Source of the DNA: Rhodothermus sp.
GTDB lineage: Bacteria > Bacteroidota > Rhodothermia > Rhodothermales > Rhodothermaceae
Direction: 5' to 3'
Length of the DNA: 64,000 nt
NCBI GenBank assembly: GCA_030950375.1
Contig: JAUZRN010000031.1
Location: forward strand, 1 to 64,000
The translations under genes were made by a program, and so were the position numbers. The notes beneath the pieces were generated by a model. It saw nothing but the letters and a program-made list of their open reading frames with translations, searched no databases and had not been told where the DNA came from. This document shows positions 45,349 to 53,719 of this stretch, one piece after another (position 1 is the stretch's first letter; each line of letters begins with the position of its first letter).

Positions 45349-46401
45349 ATGGCCCGGTCACGCCAGGAAGGATACGTTCTGCATACCTACGGCGCCGAGC
45401 GGTACGTGCAGCATGCGGTGGCCTCGGTGGTGACCCTGCGGCGCTACGATACCACCCGGCCGGTGGCGCTTTTCTGTCCGGATGAGCACCGGGTTCTACT
45501 GGAACGCCACGGACTGGACCGTCTTTTTCAGATCATCGCCCCGCTACCCGAAGCCCACCGTTCCATTGTCGGCTTCAAACACCACCTGCATCGCTTCATG
45601 CCCTTCGATCGGTGTCTGTTTGTCGATGCCGACATGATCTGGTGCCGCAATCCCGATCCCCTCTGGCAACAGCTGGCCGCCTTCCCGTTCACGGCGACCG
45701 GCCTGGAACGTGCGGACTTCTTTTTTGGGGGGCCCAAAGGTTTCGGCGTCGTACTCGACGTGTTGCTGGATCGCCGCCGCCGCACCCTGCGCCGCTTTGG
45801 TTTGACCTATCTGCCTCGCGTACAAGCCGGCATGATCTATGCGCAGGATGCATCGCTAACCCGCACTGTCTGCGAACTGGCTGCGGAATTTCTGGCGCAG
45901 CGCTCGGAGACCCACTTCCGAAGCCGGCTACACGAAGGCCGTAGTGAGGAATCCTGCGAGTGGAGTCTGGCCATGGCCATGAGTCGGCTCAATCTGCCTG
46001 TTTTCCCCTGGTTCGCCGGTCAGTATAGCCCCCAGCTGGACTATATCGATGACATGACAACTCATGACCCTGACTTCAAACAGGTGGTCTGTCGGTACTA
46101 TACCGATCGCCTGGTGTATGCACTACGAGGCATTGCTTCCCCATTTTGGCGTCGACTGTTGCGCGGCTTTTTTTCCCGGTTACCGGGCCGCGGCGACTAC
46201 ATGGAGGTTACGCCGTTTGCCCTGCATTTTGGATGGTTACACCAGAAACAGCCTTTCTATACGTTTGTCGAACGCGTCTGGGCTGAACTTATCCGTACCG
46301 CCAACATCCCCTCGCTATCGGACCATGAGCAGATGCCAGAGAAAAATGGTATGACCGGTGTAAAGCCCCCATCCCAGACCGCCCAGCGCAGCAAGCAGTA
46401 A
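45349..46401 (+). CDS. Glycosyltransferase, GT-A-like
   Basis: A 350-residue enzyme with a nucleotide-sugar (GT-A) fold. Near residue 90 the run FMPFDRCLFVDADMIWCRNP holds the metal- and nucleotide-binding DxD motif (DAD), as in GT8 and related families, and the C-terminal half has ESCEWSLAMAMSRLNLPVFPWFAGQYSPQLDY. The ATG at 45349 is chosen because a TTG at 45286 would lie in the candidate -35 box. The last 87 bases overlap the membrane protein gene on the opposite strand; that tail (SDHEQMPEKNGMTGVKPPS) is polar and low in complexity and may be a later extension. Sugar donor and acceptor unknown. Confidence 0.72.
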   Translation: MARSRQEGYVLHTYGAERYVQHAVASVVTLRRYDTTRPVALFCPDEHRVLLERHGLDRLFQIIAPLPEAHRSIVGFKHHLHRFMPFDRCLFVDADMIWCRNPDPLWQQLAAFPFTATGLERADFFFGGPKGFGVVLDVLLDRRRRTLRRFGLTYLPRVQAGMIYAQDASLTRTVCELAAEFLAQRSETHFRSRLHEGRSEESCEWSLAMAMSRLNLPVFPWFAGQYSPQLDYIDDMTTHDPDFKQVVCRYYTDRLVYALRGIASPFWRRLLRGFFSRLPGRGDYMEVTPFALHFGWLHQKQPFYTFVERVWAELIRTANIPSLSDHEQMPEKNGMTGVKPPSQTAQRSKQ

Positions 46402-47970
46402 CCAGCAGCTCGGATGAAGCAGGGCAAGCACTGGATAGATCCAGGCTGGCCCCTCTACCACCTGTCCCGCATCCCGGACTGTTCGAAAAAGTCCCCACGC
46501 CTCTGTAAGCACCCACAGGATCAGCAGCCTGTGCCCCGTATCTCCTTCTGCGTCTGGCAGCAAACTGAGCGCCCCGATCATCAACCCTAACAATGGCCAC
46601 CGCGGCATATGCGCCAACGTCCAGGCCTGCACAAATCCAACGCGGTGTCCCCAACGGCTGAGTAACATCAGCCCCCCTGCCCAGCATCCCAACCCGCCCA
46701 GACTGCTTAACGCTACAACCGATAGGAGCAGGGCGGGTGTCTGCATGCTTTCCACGACCGTCTGTGCCACGACCGACGGAAGCCTTCCGATCAGCCAGGT
46801 GGCGACCAAACTTTCTCGAAGCATCTGTGCCATAGCGGTCAGGATCACCCCCAGCGCTATCCCTTCAGCGAGCGCCAGGGTGCCCAGCGCACCTGCTGGA
46901 AGATCCCGTCCGTACTGCACCGCTTCTATGTAGAAGCCATGCGCCCGGAAATACCGTGTGCCAAGCAGACGGAACGGCAGCGAAAACCGATAGCTCAATA
47001 CCAGCAGCACTATCGGAATCCACCCGATCAACACCACTCCAGAGCCGGAAGTCCCAGAGGGACGTCCAGCCGGAAACGCAAAAACCGTCTGCGCTCCTGT
47101 AAAAAACCCACGCACTACCTCAAACGCTGGCCGCCGCTCCCCCTGCAGGTTATGTAACCCGTAGGTCTCCACAAAAGGCGTGTCCAGATACAATGCAGGA
47201 TGCGAACGGGTAATATCTTGCCAGCGATAGACAAACACAAAGCCGCTAAAAACGTCCCGTAGTTGCCGTAGATGCCGCTCCAGATAGCGAGCCTGCCACT
47301 CCGGGGAATGGGGCCGGCGCAAACCGCGCAACGTATCGGCTCGTACCCAGGTGCCCAGCCGTCCAATCCCAACCGTAACCGTCGGGTGCACCTGCTGCCA
47401 CCGCTGCAACGGCTGTAGCGGATCTTCGACATCACGTACGTCCAGCAACACAAAATCCACAGCCGTCCCACACCGATCCCCTTCAATGAAGCGTGTTTCA
47501 TAGTACACCTGCAGGTCCGGACGCACGCGCTGCACCTCAGCCCGCAATGTTTCAAAATAGACGCAGGCATCCGGGTCTGCCGTGTCGACCAGACGCGCCA
47601 GTCCAATTGCGCGTACCGAGGTATGACCGGCCACCTGTTGCAATAAGGTACGAAGCTGCTTCTGCAGCGCCGGCAACCGTCGCAAAAGCTGGCGGGCGGG
47701 TTCGTCAGCCACCGGCAGCTCCACCAGGACTACGATCCCCAGGGTGTCGGCCGCCCTCAAAAGGAACGCCGGAGGCGAAGGAGTATCCAGCCGCAACGCC
47801 ATCGCTCCCAGGTGACGAAGCCGCTGCCACTCCTGTAGCGCCCGCAATGTATCACGAGGCGGTTGCCACACCACGCCCCACACCTGAGCTCGGGCTACCG
47901 ACAGAACAGTTAACCCTATCAGGAACAACAACTTACTCAAAGCAATGCGTATAAAAGTATAGCTGCGCAA
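46315..47970 (-). CDS. Glycoside-hydrolase-like domain fused to a six-span membrane domain
   Basis: A 551-residue protein. A signal-peptide-like start (MRSYTFIRIALSKLLF to ARAQ) precedes a TIM-barrel-like region at about residues 35-300 (LRHLGAMALRLDTPSP, GIVVLVELPVADEP, VDFVLLDVRDVEDP, SGFVFVYRWQDITRSHP, YGLHNLQGERRPAFEVVRGF) that resembles the C-terminal part of GH2-type glycosidases. No catalytic Glu pair could be placed with confidence. About six membrane spans follow from residue 305 to the end. The start is uncertain: TTG at 47970 has AGGAG upstream and fits the signal peptide; a GTG at 48006 lies further up. It could sense or anchor a glycan; function unknown. Confidence 0.68.
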   Translation of the reverse strand: MRSYTFIRIALSKLLFLIGLTVLSVARAQVWGVVWQPPRDTLRALQEWQRLRHLGAMALRLDTPSPPAFLLRAADTLGIVVLVELPVADEPARQLLRRLPALQKQLRTLLQQVAGHTSVRAIGLARLVDTADPDACVYFETLRAEVQRVRPDLQVYYETRFIEGDRCGTAVDFVLLDVRDVEDPLQPLQRWQQVHPTVTVGIGRLGTWVRADTLRGLRRPHSPEWQARYLERHLRQLRDVFSGFVFVYRWQDITRSHPALYLDTPFVETYGLHNLQGERRPAFEVVRGFFTGAQTVFAFPAGRPSGTSGSGVVLIGWIPIVLLVLSYRFSLPFRLLGTRYFRAHGFYIEAVQYGRDLPAGALGTLALAEGIALGVILTAMAQMLRESLVATWLIGRLPSVVAQTVVESMQTPALLLSVVALSSLGGLGCWAGGLMLLSRWGHRVGFVQAWTLAHMPRWPLLGLMIGALSLLPDAEGDTGHRLLILWVLTEAWGLFRTVRDAGQVVEGPAWIYPVLALLHPSCWLLLAALGGLGWGLYTGHTIFLWHLLMVR

Positions 47971-48000
47971 GGCTCCTCTTGGCTTATAGTGTGGGATAAC

Positions 48001-48029
48001 TTGCACGTATCACCACGAAGCTGTATTTT
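48001..48029 (+). promoter_or_regulatory. Candidate promoter of the outer-membrane protein gene
   Basis: TTGCAC (48001-48006), 17-base spacer, TATTTT (48024-48029), predicting a leader of about 80 bases. Same -35 hexamer as the B12 operon promoter. Found by eye. Confidence 0.55.
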
Positions 48030-48116
48030 GGGATGACTTGCGGCCGGTCGCATGAAAATACGGCACAATTCTTTCCGGACGGAAGCATAACTTTCAAAAT
48101 CAAACCCCGAACCGCC

Positions 48117-48626
48117 ATGAAGCACATATTACCACTCGTTGCGTTTCTTGTGCTGGCCTCGACGGCGTACGCACAGGTCCCGTCTCCAGTAACTTTTGAA
48201 CTCGGACCACGGATAGGCTACGACATGGGAGGCGACGTCGAAGAGACCTTCCTGGGAGTCGATGCCCGACTATCCGTGCTGGCATTGCCCATCGATTTTC
48301 AGGCAACATTCGACTATTATTTCATGGAACGAAATGTAACGTTCTGGCAGCTGGGGTTAAATGCACTGCTGGGTTTCGGTCCCGGACTTCTTTTTACTCC
48401 TTATATCGGAGCTGGACTGGGCATTGCGCGGACTTCTGTTGATGTGGATATGGGTGGGTTCGGAGCATTCAGTGCCAGCGACACAGATACCGGCATCAAC
48501 CTGATCGGGGGCGCCCGTTTTGGCGTTGGTCCAATTCGGCCATTTGTGCAGGCACAGGTGACTGTGCTGGGCGACGTGGATCTGGTGACAATTGCTGGTG
48601 GGCTGTTGTTCAAGTTTGGCCCCTGA
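48117..48626 (+). CDS. Small outer-membrane beta-barrel protein
   Basis: A 169-residue protein with a signal peptide (residues 1-20, ending AYAQ) and alternating hydrophobic and polar strands typical of an eight-strand barrel, including ELGPRIGYDMGG, TFWQLGLNALLGFGPG, LFTPYIGAGLGIA, INLIGGARFGVGPIRPFVQAQV and the final VTIAGGLLFKFGP with a terminal aromatic. It resembles OmpW/OmpX-like or Bacteroidota outer-membrane beta-barrel (PF13505-like) proteins; no ligand is evident. The ATG at 48117 starts the signal peptide; a longer frame at 48033 is less likely. It is followed by a strong terminator. Confidence 0.85.
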   Translation: MKHILPLVAFLVLASTAYAQVPSPVTFELGPRIGYDMGGDVEETFLGVDARLSVLALPIDFQATFDYYFMERNVTFWQLGLNALLGFGPGLLFTPYIGAGLGIARTSVDVDMGGFGAFSASDTDTGINLIGGARFGVGPIRPFVQAQVTVLGDVDLVTIAGGLLFKFGP

Positions 48627-48640
48627 ACTTTTGGCTATAG

Positions 48641-48677
48641 AAAAGGGCCGCGTCCGGCCGGACGCGGCCCTTTTTTC
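48641..48677. terminator. Strong terminator, both directions
   Basis: AAAAGGGCCGCGTC, CGGCCG, GACGCGGCCCTTTTTT at 48641-48676: a perfect inverted repeat of 13 bp with A and T tracts on its two sides. It ends the outer-membrane protein transcript and can also stop leftward transcription from ftsZ, whose stop is about 210 bases away. The 211 bases between it and ftsZ hold a 63-codon minus-strand frame with no recognised family. Confidence 0.9.
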
Positions 48678-48888
48678 GTCGGCAGCCTTAGCGGCTACCC
48701 GCTGAACCACAACCCCTGCAGGCCGGGGGAACCTGCAGCGTCTGGACCGTGCTCGTCGGTCCGGTGGCGGAAGGCGGCACCCCTGCTATCTGGGGGGCGA
48801 CCGGTTCTGGCCGGTTTCGGACGCAGCCGCTACTGCACAATATGCTGCCTGCGCGTGTCACCTGTATGTCACCGATCATAGAGCAGTG

Positions 48889-50130
48889 TCAGTCCAGCAT
48901 CTTGCGCAGGAAAGCCGGCGTGTCCGGATTATCTTTGCGAATGCGTTCGCCTCGCTCACGGAGCTCGTCCGCATGCAGCCGACGAATGTTTCCCAAGCGC
49001 TTTCCTTCAACCGGCGTTGTTCCAGGAATGGTACGCCGCTCAAAAGCCGGCTTGTCCAGCCGCTTTAGATTTTCCTCCCCCTTGTAGTTGATATAAGGTT
49101 CTTCCGGTTCAAGCGGAACGGTACGACGCCGCCCGGTTGTTTCCGGTCGCTGTTCACGATCAAAACCAGTAGCTATCACGGTGACGCGCAGATCATCGCC
49201 CATGTTGTCGTCGATGACCGTACCGAAAATGACTTCAACGTCTTCGCCGGCTTCCTGCTGAATGATGCGCACCGCCGTAGTCGCCTCGCGGATTCCCAGC
49301 GACCGCCCGGCGGTAATGTTAACCAGTACGTTCCGGGCACCGGCAATCGACAGACCGTCCAGTAGCGGACTGGAAATGGCTGCGATAGCCGCTTTTTCGG
49401 CCCGATTTTCACCTGAAGCCACTGCGGATCCCATAATGGCTGTTCCACCATTTTGCATGGTGGTCTTCACGTCCGCAAAGTCCAGGTTGATCAGGCCGTG
49501 CACGGTGATCAAGTCGCTGATGCCACGTGTGGCGTTGTAAAGCACCTCGTCGGCCTTGGCAAAGGCTTCAAGGAGCGTGGTGTTTTCATCCGAAATGTCA
49601 AGAAGCCGTTCGTTCGGAATGACGATTAATGTGTCAACATTTTCCTTGAGCAGGGCAATGCCGTCGAGCGCAGCCTTCATGCGCTTGGGGCCTTCGCATT
49701 CAAACGGCTTGGTAACAATCGCCACCGTTAGAATGCCCAGCTTCCGCGCGATAGCTGCCACGACAGGCGCCCCACCGGTACCCGTACCACCGCCCATGCC
49801 GGCTGTGATAAAGACCATATCATAGTCTTTAAGGGCCTGTTCGATTTCCTCCCGACTTTCCTCAACAGCCTGCGCGCCGATTGCAGGGCGCGCACCGGCT
49901 CCCAGTCCCTTGGTCAGGTTGCGTCCTACCTGAATCTTTACCGGAGCGCGATTGGCAGCCAGCGCCTGGGCATCTGTATTGATGGCGATAAAATCAACGC
50001 CCTGGATACCCCGCTCCAGCATGTTATTGATGGCATTACCACCACCTCCTCCGATGCCCACAACACAGATCTTAGCTTCCGTGTGCACCGAGTCGTCAAA
50101 CGCGAAGCGCGAACTAATGGACTGTTCCAT
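48889..50130 (-). CDS. ftsZ: Cell division protein FtsZ
   Basis: Tubulin-like GTPase that forms the division ring. The 413-residue product has CVVGIGGGGGNAINNMLE, the GTP-binding GMGGGTGTGGAPVVA (the tubulin G-box), NERLLDI, the T7 loop region VHGLINLDFADVKT and GSAVASGENRAEKAAIAAISSPLLD. The variable linker (about residues 325-395) is charged, and the C-terminal peptide ends DTPAFLRKMLD, the FtsA/ZipA-binding tail. It is the last gene of the dcw cluster, 80 bases after ftsA with a 9-bp hairpin in the gap. Confidence 0.98.
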   Translation of the reverse strand: MEQSISSRFAFDDSVHTEAKICVVGIGGGGGNAINNMLERGIQGVDFIAINTDAQALAANRAPVKIQVGRNLTKGLGAGARPAIGAQAVEESREEIEQALKDYDMVFITAGMGGGTGTGGAPVVAAIARKLGILTVAIVTKPFECEGPKRMKAALDGIALLKENVDTLIVIPNERLLDISDENTTLLEAFAKADEVLYNATRGISDLITVHGLINLDFADVKTTMQNGGTAIMGSAVASGENRAEKAAIAAISSPLLDGLSIAGARNVLVNITAGRSLGIREATTAVRIIQQEAGEDVEVIFGTVIDDNMGDDLRVTVIATGFDREQRPETTGRRRTVPLEPEEPYINYKGEENLKRLDKPAFERRTIPGTTPVEGKRLGNIRRLHADELRERGERIRKDNPDTPAFLRKMLD

Positions 50131-50175
50131 GACTCCCCTCTGATTGGTTGTGGTTCAGCGTTTTGTGTATTCGAT

Positions 50176-50200
50176 CGGTCGGAGCGAGCATCTCCGACCG
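50176..50200 (-). other. Perfect 9-bp hairpin between ftsA and ftsZ
   Basis: CGGTCGGAG at 50176-50184 and its exact complement CTCCGACCG at 50192-50200 are separated by a 7-base loop. No T run follows on the minus strand, so it is not a standard terminator. It may be a processing site or a block that sets the ratio of FtsZ to FtsA. Confidence 0.55.
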
Positions 50201-50210
50201 TGCTTGTCGC

Positions 50211-51479
50211 TTACAGCTCGTTAAACCAGGCTTTCATCCGGTTAGCGATCTTGCGCAGCAGCATCTCGCCCGGGATTGTTTCTCCTCCAGCGCGCGTCTG
50301 CATCTCATAGCTCAGGCCGGGGGTTCCAATCAGTTCGGGCCGTAAGCCGTACAGCACCAGTCCCACAGCCGTTGCAAATTTTGGATCGTTTACCTCTGCG
50401 GCCATGCCCCCGGCAATTCCCATGGGCAGCCCGATGCGGGCCTCCATGCCCAGCACATCTGCGGCCAGCTCGGCCGTGCCTGGAATAAGCGCGCCGCCTC
50501 CGGTAAGCACCACCCCCGCTGCCAGATGCCGTGCATACCCACTGCGTTTGATCTCAATGGCCGCAATCTCCAGGATCTCTTCCATGCGTGGCTGAATAAT
50601 CTGGGCCAGCGTGCTCCGACTGATCCGTTTTTCAGGACGTCCCCCGATACCCGGAATGGTTATCTCTTCGTCTTCTTCGATCAGATCGACCATGGCCACG
50701 CCGAAGCGGCACTTGAGCCGTTCGGCCTGATCGCGCATAATGCCCAGCCCTTTCCGGAGATCATCGGTCACCTTGTTGCCGGCCACAGCAATGACCCCGG
50801 TATGTCGAATCGTATTATCCTCGAACACGGCAACGTCTGTGGTGCCCCCCCCGATATCGATCAGCGCCACACCGATCTCTTTCTCATCTGGATGCAGCAC
50901 AGCAAACGACGAAGCCAGCGGTTCCAGCACCAGATCGGCGACCTCGTAGCCGGCTTTTTCAATACAGCGATAGACGTTTTTGGCAGCCGACACCAGCCCG
51001 GTGATAATATGAACGTTTGCCTCCAGCCGCACTCCACTCATACCCACCGGATCGGCCACCCCATCCTGTCCATCTACGATGAATTCCTGGGGAATGACGT
51101 GCAAAATCTCCCGGTCGGCTGGCAACGCGACATGCGTCGTGTCTTCCAGAAGCCGTTCGACGTCGCGCCGGGTGATTTCTCCATCCCGGTTGGAGATGGT
51201 AATCACGCCGCGGCTCTGAAAGCTCTGGATGTGATCGCCAGCAATGCCCACAATCACCTGTCGTGCCTGGATGCCAGCCGTCCGCTCGGCCTCATGAAGC
51301 GCCGCCTGCAGTGAAGCCACCGTCTTATCGATGTTCACCACGACGCCCCGGTTCAATCCGTCCGATTCGGCCACACCGACCCCTAAGATGTTCACTCGAT
51401 TCATCTCGTCGGCCGAAGCGACCACGGCACATACCTTCGTGGTGCCGATGTCTACACCCACAACAATGCGCTCATTCAT
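50211..51479 (-). CDS. ftsA: Cell division protein FtsA
   Basis: Actin-like ATPase that anchors FtsZ to the membrane. The 422-residue product has the phosphate-1 motif VVGVDIGTTKVCAVV, the adenosine and phosphate-2 motif ALIDIGGGTTDVAVF, VVLTGGGALIPGTAELA, and a C-terminal amphipathic segment (LRKIANRMKAWFNEL) for membrane binding. The ATG at 51479 is chosen; an in-frame extension to 51554 reads into ftsQ sequence. It overlaps the end of ftsQ by eight bases. Confidence 0.97.
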   Translation of the reverse strand: MNERIVVGVDIGTTKVCAVVASADEMNRVNILGVGVAESDGLNRGVVVNIDKTVASLQAALHEAERTAGIQARQVIVGIAGDHIQSFQSRGVITISNRDGEITRRDVERLLEDTTHVALPADREILHVIPQEFIVDGQDGVADPVGMSGVRLEANVHIITGLVSAAKNVYRCIEKAGYEVADLVLEPLASSFAVLHPDEKEIGVALIDIGGGTTDVAVFEDNTIRHTGVIAVAGNKVTDDLRKGLGIMRDQAERLKCRFGVAMVDLIEEDEEITIPGIGGRPEKRISRSTLAQIIQPRMEEILEIAAIEIKRSGYARHLAAGVVLTGGGALIPGTAELAADVLGMEARIGLPMGIAGGMAAEVNDPKFATAVGLVLYGLRPELIGTPGLSYEMQTRAGGETIPGEMLLRKIANRMKAWFNEL

Positions 51480-52293
51480 GGCCCCATACGGATTTTTGGG
51501 TTGAGGGGTGCGTCTGCTCACGCACCACAATCTGGTTGGCAAATCGAAGGTCAATCAACGAAAACGTTTTATGCGGCTGCGTCAGGACGGCCTGGTGCCA
51601 GAAAGCAACCAGACGACGCAGGCGCCGAACGAAATCTTCAGTGCCCAGCCGTACGGGGATGCTGCGCTGTCCGGCCGCAGGCGTGGTGTAGAGCCAGAAT
51701 TCACCCTGCGGCGTTCGTACAATCTCTGCGATAAGCGCTCGCTCTGATGGCTTCAGCACGGCCAGCGCCGCCAGCAATGCCCGCACCTGTCGGTCTTCCA
51801 GCGGTCGCATTGGATGCGCTGGCCCGGGCACTCCAGATAGCAAGGGCACATCAATCGCAGGACCGCCCCCTAACGGCATACCATAGCCGTCGACGTCCAG
51901 ATAGCACACAGGCCGTCCACGGGCATCCATCAGCAAAACAACAGGCGTGCGCTCTTCTACAGCGATGCGCAGTGTACCGGTGGGCAGACGCCTCACCGAA
52001 GCCGTCCGCACCCAGGGATGTCGCTGCACCCGGTCGGCAATCAACACCGGATCCAGTGCGAACAGAGCTACGCCGGAATCTACGGCAGCCAGCTGCCGTA
52101 GCGTTTCAGGATCGGCCTGGCGAACGCCTACAATTTCAATCTGCCTCAACTGCACCCGCTCCAGCCACAGCCAGGCCACGCCACACAGAGCCAACACCGG
52201 CAGCCCCATCGCCAGCAGCCGGATCAGTCTGCGGCGTCCCCCGACCGACCGACAGGGTCGCTTGGCGTTCATATGAGCGCTACGGCGCGGCAT
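51472..52293 (-). CDS. ftsQ: Cell division protein FtsQ (DivIB)
   Basis: A 273-residue bitopic membrane protein with a basic cytoplasmic N-terminus, one membrane span near residues 27-45 (LLAMGLPVLALCGVAWLW), a POTRA domain (LRQIEIVGVRQADPETLRQLAAVDSGVALFALDP) and a beta domain (SVRRLPTGTLRIAVEERTPVVLL). It links early and late divisome proteins. The ATG at 52293 overlaps the end of murC by 14 bases; an ATG at 52272 is also possible. FtsQ is poorly conserved, so identification relies on POTRA plus position between murC and ftsA. Confidence 0.9.
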   Translation of the reverse strand: MPRRSAHMNAKRPCRSVGGRRRLIRLLAMGLPVLALCGVAWLWLERVQLRQIEIVGVRQADPETLRQLAAVDSGVALFALDPVLIADRVQRHPWVRTASVRRLPTGTLRIAVEERTPVVLLMDARGRPVCYLDVDGYGMPLGGGPAIDVPLLSGVPGPAHPMRPLEDRQVRALLAALAVLKPSERALIAEIVRTPQGEFWLYTTPAAGQRSIPVRLGTEDFVRRLRRLVAFWHQAVLTQPHKTFSLIDLRFANQIVVREQTHPSTQKSVWGHE

Positions 52294-53719
52294 GTGGTAA
52301 TACCTCGGTTAATTGCAGATAGTCCAAGAGCTCTCGAGCGGCCCGCCAGATGTCGCCAGCCCCCATGAAAAGCACAGCATCGCCAGGCTGCAGCACGTGC
52401 TCCAGCAAATAACCTGGAATCTGGCGGCGGTCAGCCACATAGTGCACGTTCCGATGTCCAAAACGCCGGGCCAGCTCGGCAATGCGCTCACCGGTAATGC
52501 CCGGGATCGGCGCTTCACGGGCTCCATAGATCTCGGTCACCACCAGCACGTCGGCATCCACAAACGACCGGGCGAAGTCTTCCTGGAAGTCGCGTGTACG
52601 GCTGTACAGATGGGGCTGAAAAACAGCTACCAGTCGCCGGTCGGGCATCGCTGTCGTAGCCGCCTCCAGCGTAGCCCGAATTTCCGTTGGATGGTGGGCA
52701 TAGTCATCGACCACCAGCACGCCATGTTGCTCCCCCAGTCGTTCAAAACGGCGGCGCACACCGGTAAAGCGGGCCAGTGCTTGCTGCATGCAATCAAATG
52801 GAATGTCCAGTTCCAGGCCTACAGCTACGGCCGCCAGCGCGTTGCGTACGTTATGGAGCCCCGGCACCTGGAGCTGGATTGTTCCCAGGGAGTTCCCCTG
52901 CAATAGCACCTCGAACCGAGAGCCAAAGCCTTCAAATTGGACGTTTTCAGCGCGGACCTCAGCCTGTCGCGCCAGCCCATAGGTGCGTACGCGCCGATCC
53001 AGCTCGCCCACCAGCGCCTGTACGTTCGGATCGTCCAGGCACAGGATAGCCGCTCCAAAGAAGGGAACGCTGTTGGCAAACTGACGGAAGGCTGCCTTCA
53101 GGTCGGCCAGGTCCTGATAAACGTCCAGATGCTCCGGTTCAATACTGGTCACTACCGCCAGGGTAGGTGTCAGGCGCAGGAAGGTGCGGTCATATTCGTC
53201 AGCTTCAATCACAATGATGTCGCCCTCGCCGGCAACGGCATTCGACTCGAACGCCGCCACCTTGCCCCCCACGATGATCGTGGGATCGAATCCACCTGCA
53301 GCCACTACCAGACCGACCATCGACGTGGTGGTTGTCTTGCCGTGCGTGCCAGCCACCCCGATTCCGAACTTCATTCGCATCAACTCACCGAGCATTTCCG
53401 CCCGGGGGATGAGCGGGATATGGCGGCGGAGTGCCTCCAGTGTCTCCGGATTTTCCCGGGGACATACGGCCGAAGAATAGACCACCACATCGGCCTCACC
53501 CACATGTTCGGGCCGGTGGCCTTCGTGAATGACAGCGCCCAGCTGTTCCAGCCGCGCGGTAATGTCGCTGCGTTTCAGGTCAGACCCCGTCACGCGAAAA
53601 CCGCGCAGCAAAAGCACTTCGGCGATCGAGCTCATCCCGATGCCGCCAATGCCCACCATATGCACGTGCCGGACCCGCCCGAACAGAGGCGGCCGGCGAC
53701 AGTTCTCGCGCTCACCCAT
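52280..53719 (-). CDS. murC: UDP-N-acetylmuramate-L-alanine ligase
   Basis: Adds L-alanine to UDP-MurNAc, the first peptide step of peptidoglycan precursor synthesis. The 479-residue product has HMVGIGGIGMSSIAEVLL for UDP binding, the ATP-binding GVAGTHGKTTTTSMVG, EADEYDRTFLRL and a C-terminal domain with YAHHPTEI and FQPHLYSRT. Length is normal. It overlaps murG by eight bases and ftsQ by 14 bases, consistent with tight translational coupling. Confidence 0.97.
   Translation of the reverse strand: MGERENCRRPPLFGRVRHVHMVGIGGIGMSSIAEVLLLRGFRVTGSDLKRSDITARLEQLGAVIHEGHRPEHVGEADVVVYSSAVCPRENPETLEALRRHIPLIPRAEMLGELMRMKFGIGVAGTHGKTTTTSMVGLVVAAGGFDPTIIVGGKVAAFESNAVAGEGDIIVIEADEYDRTFLRLTPTLAVVTSIEPEHLDVYQDLADLKAAFRQFANSVPFFGAAILCLDDPNVQALVGELDRRVRTYGLARQAEVRAENVQFEGFGSRFEVLLQGNSLGTIQLQVPGLHNVRNALAAVAVGLELDIPFDCMQQALARFTGVRRRFERLGEQHGVLVVDDYAHHPTEIRATLEAATTAMPDRRLVAVFQPHLYSRTRDFQEDFARSFVDADVLVVTEIYGAREAPIPGITGERIAELARRFGHRNVHYVADRRQIPGYLLEHVLQPGDAVLFMGAGDIWRAARELLDYLQLTEVLPHAAP

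Noticed and set aside
48688-48879. A 63-codon minus-strand frame after ftsZ
   Set aside because: It starts 10 bases after ftsZ and ends before the terminator, and has CSSGC and CRGCG, but there is no family match and no start signal; too weak to call.
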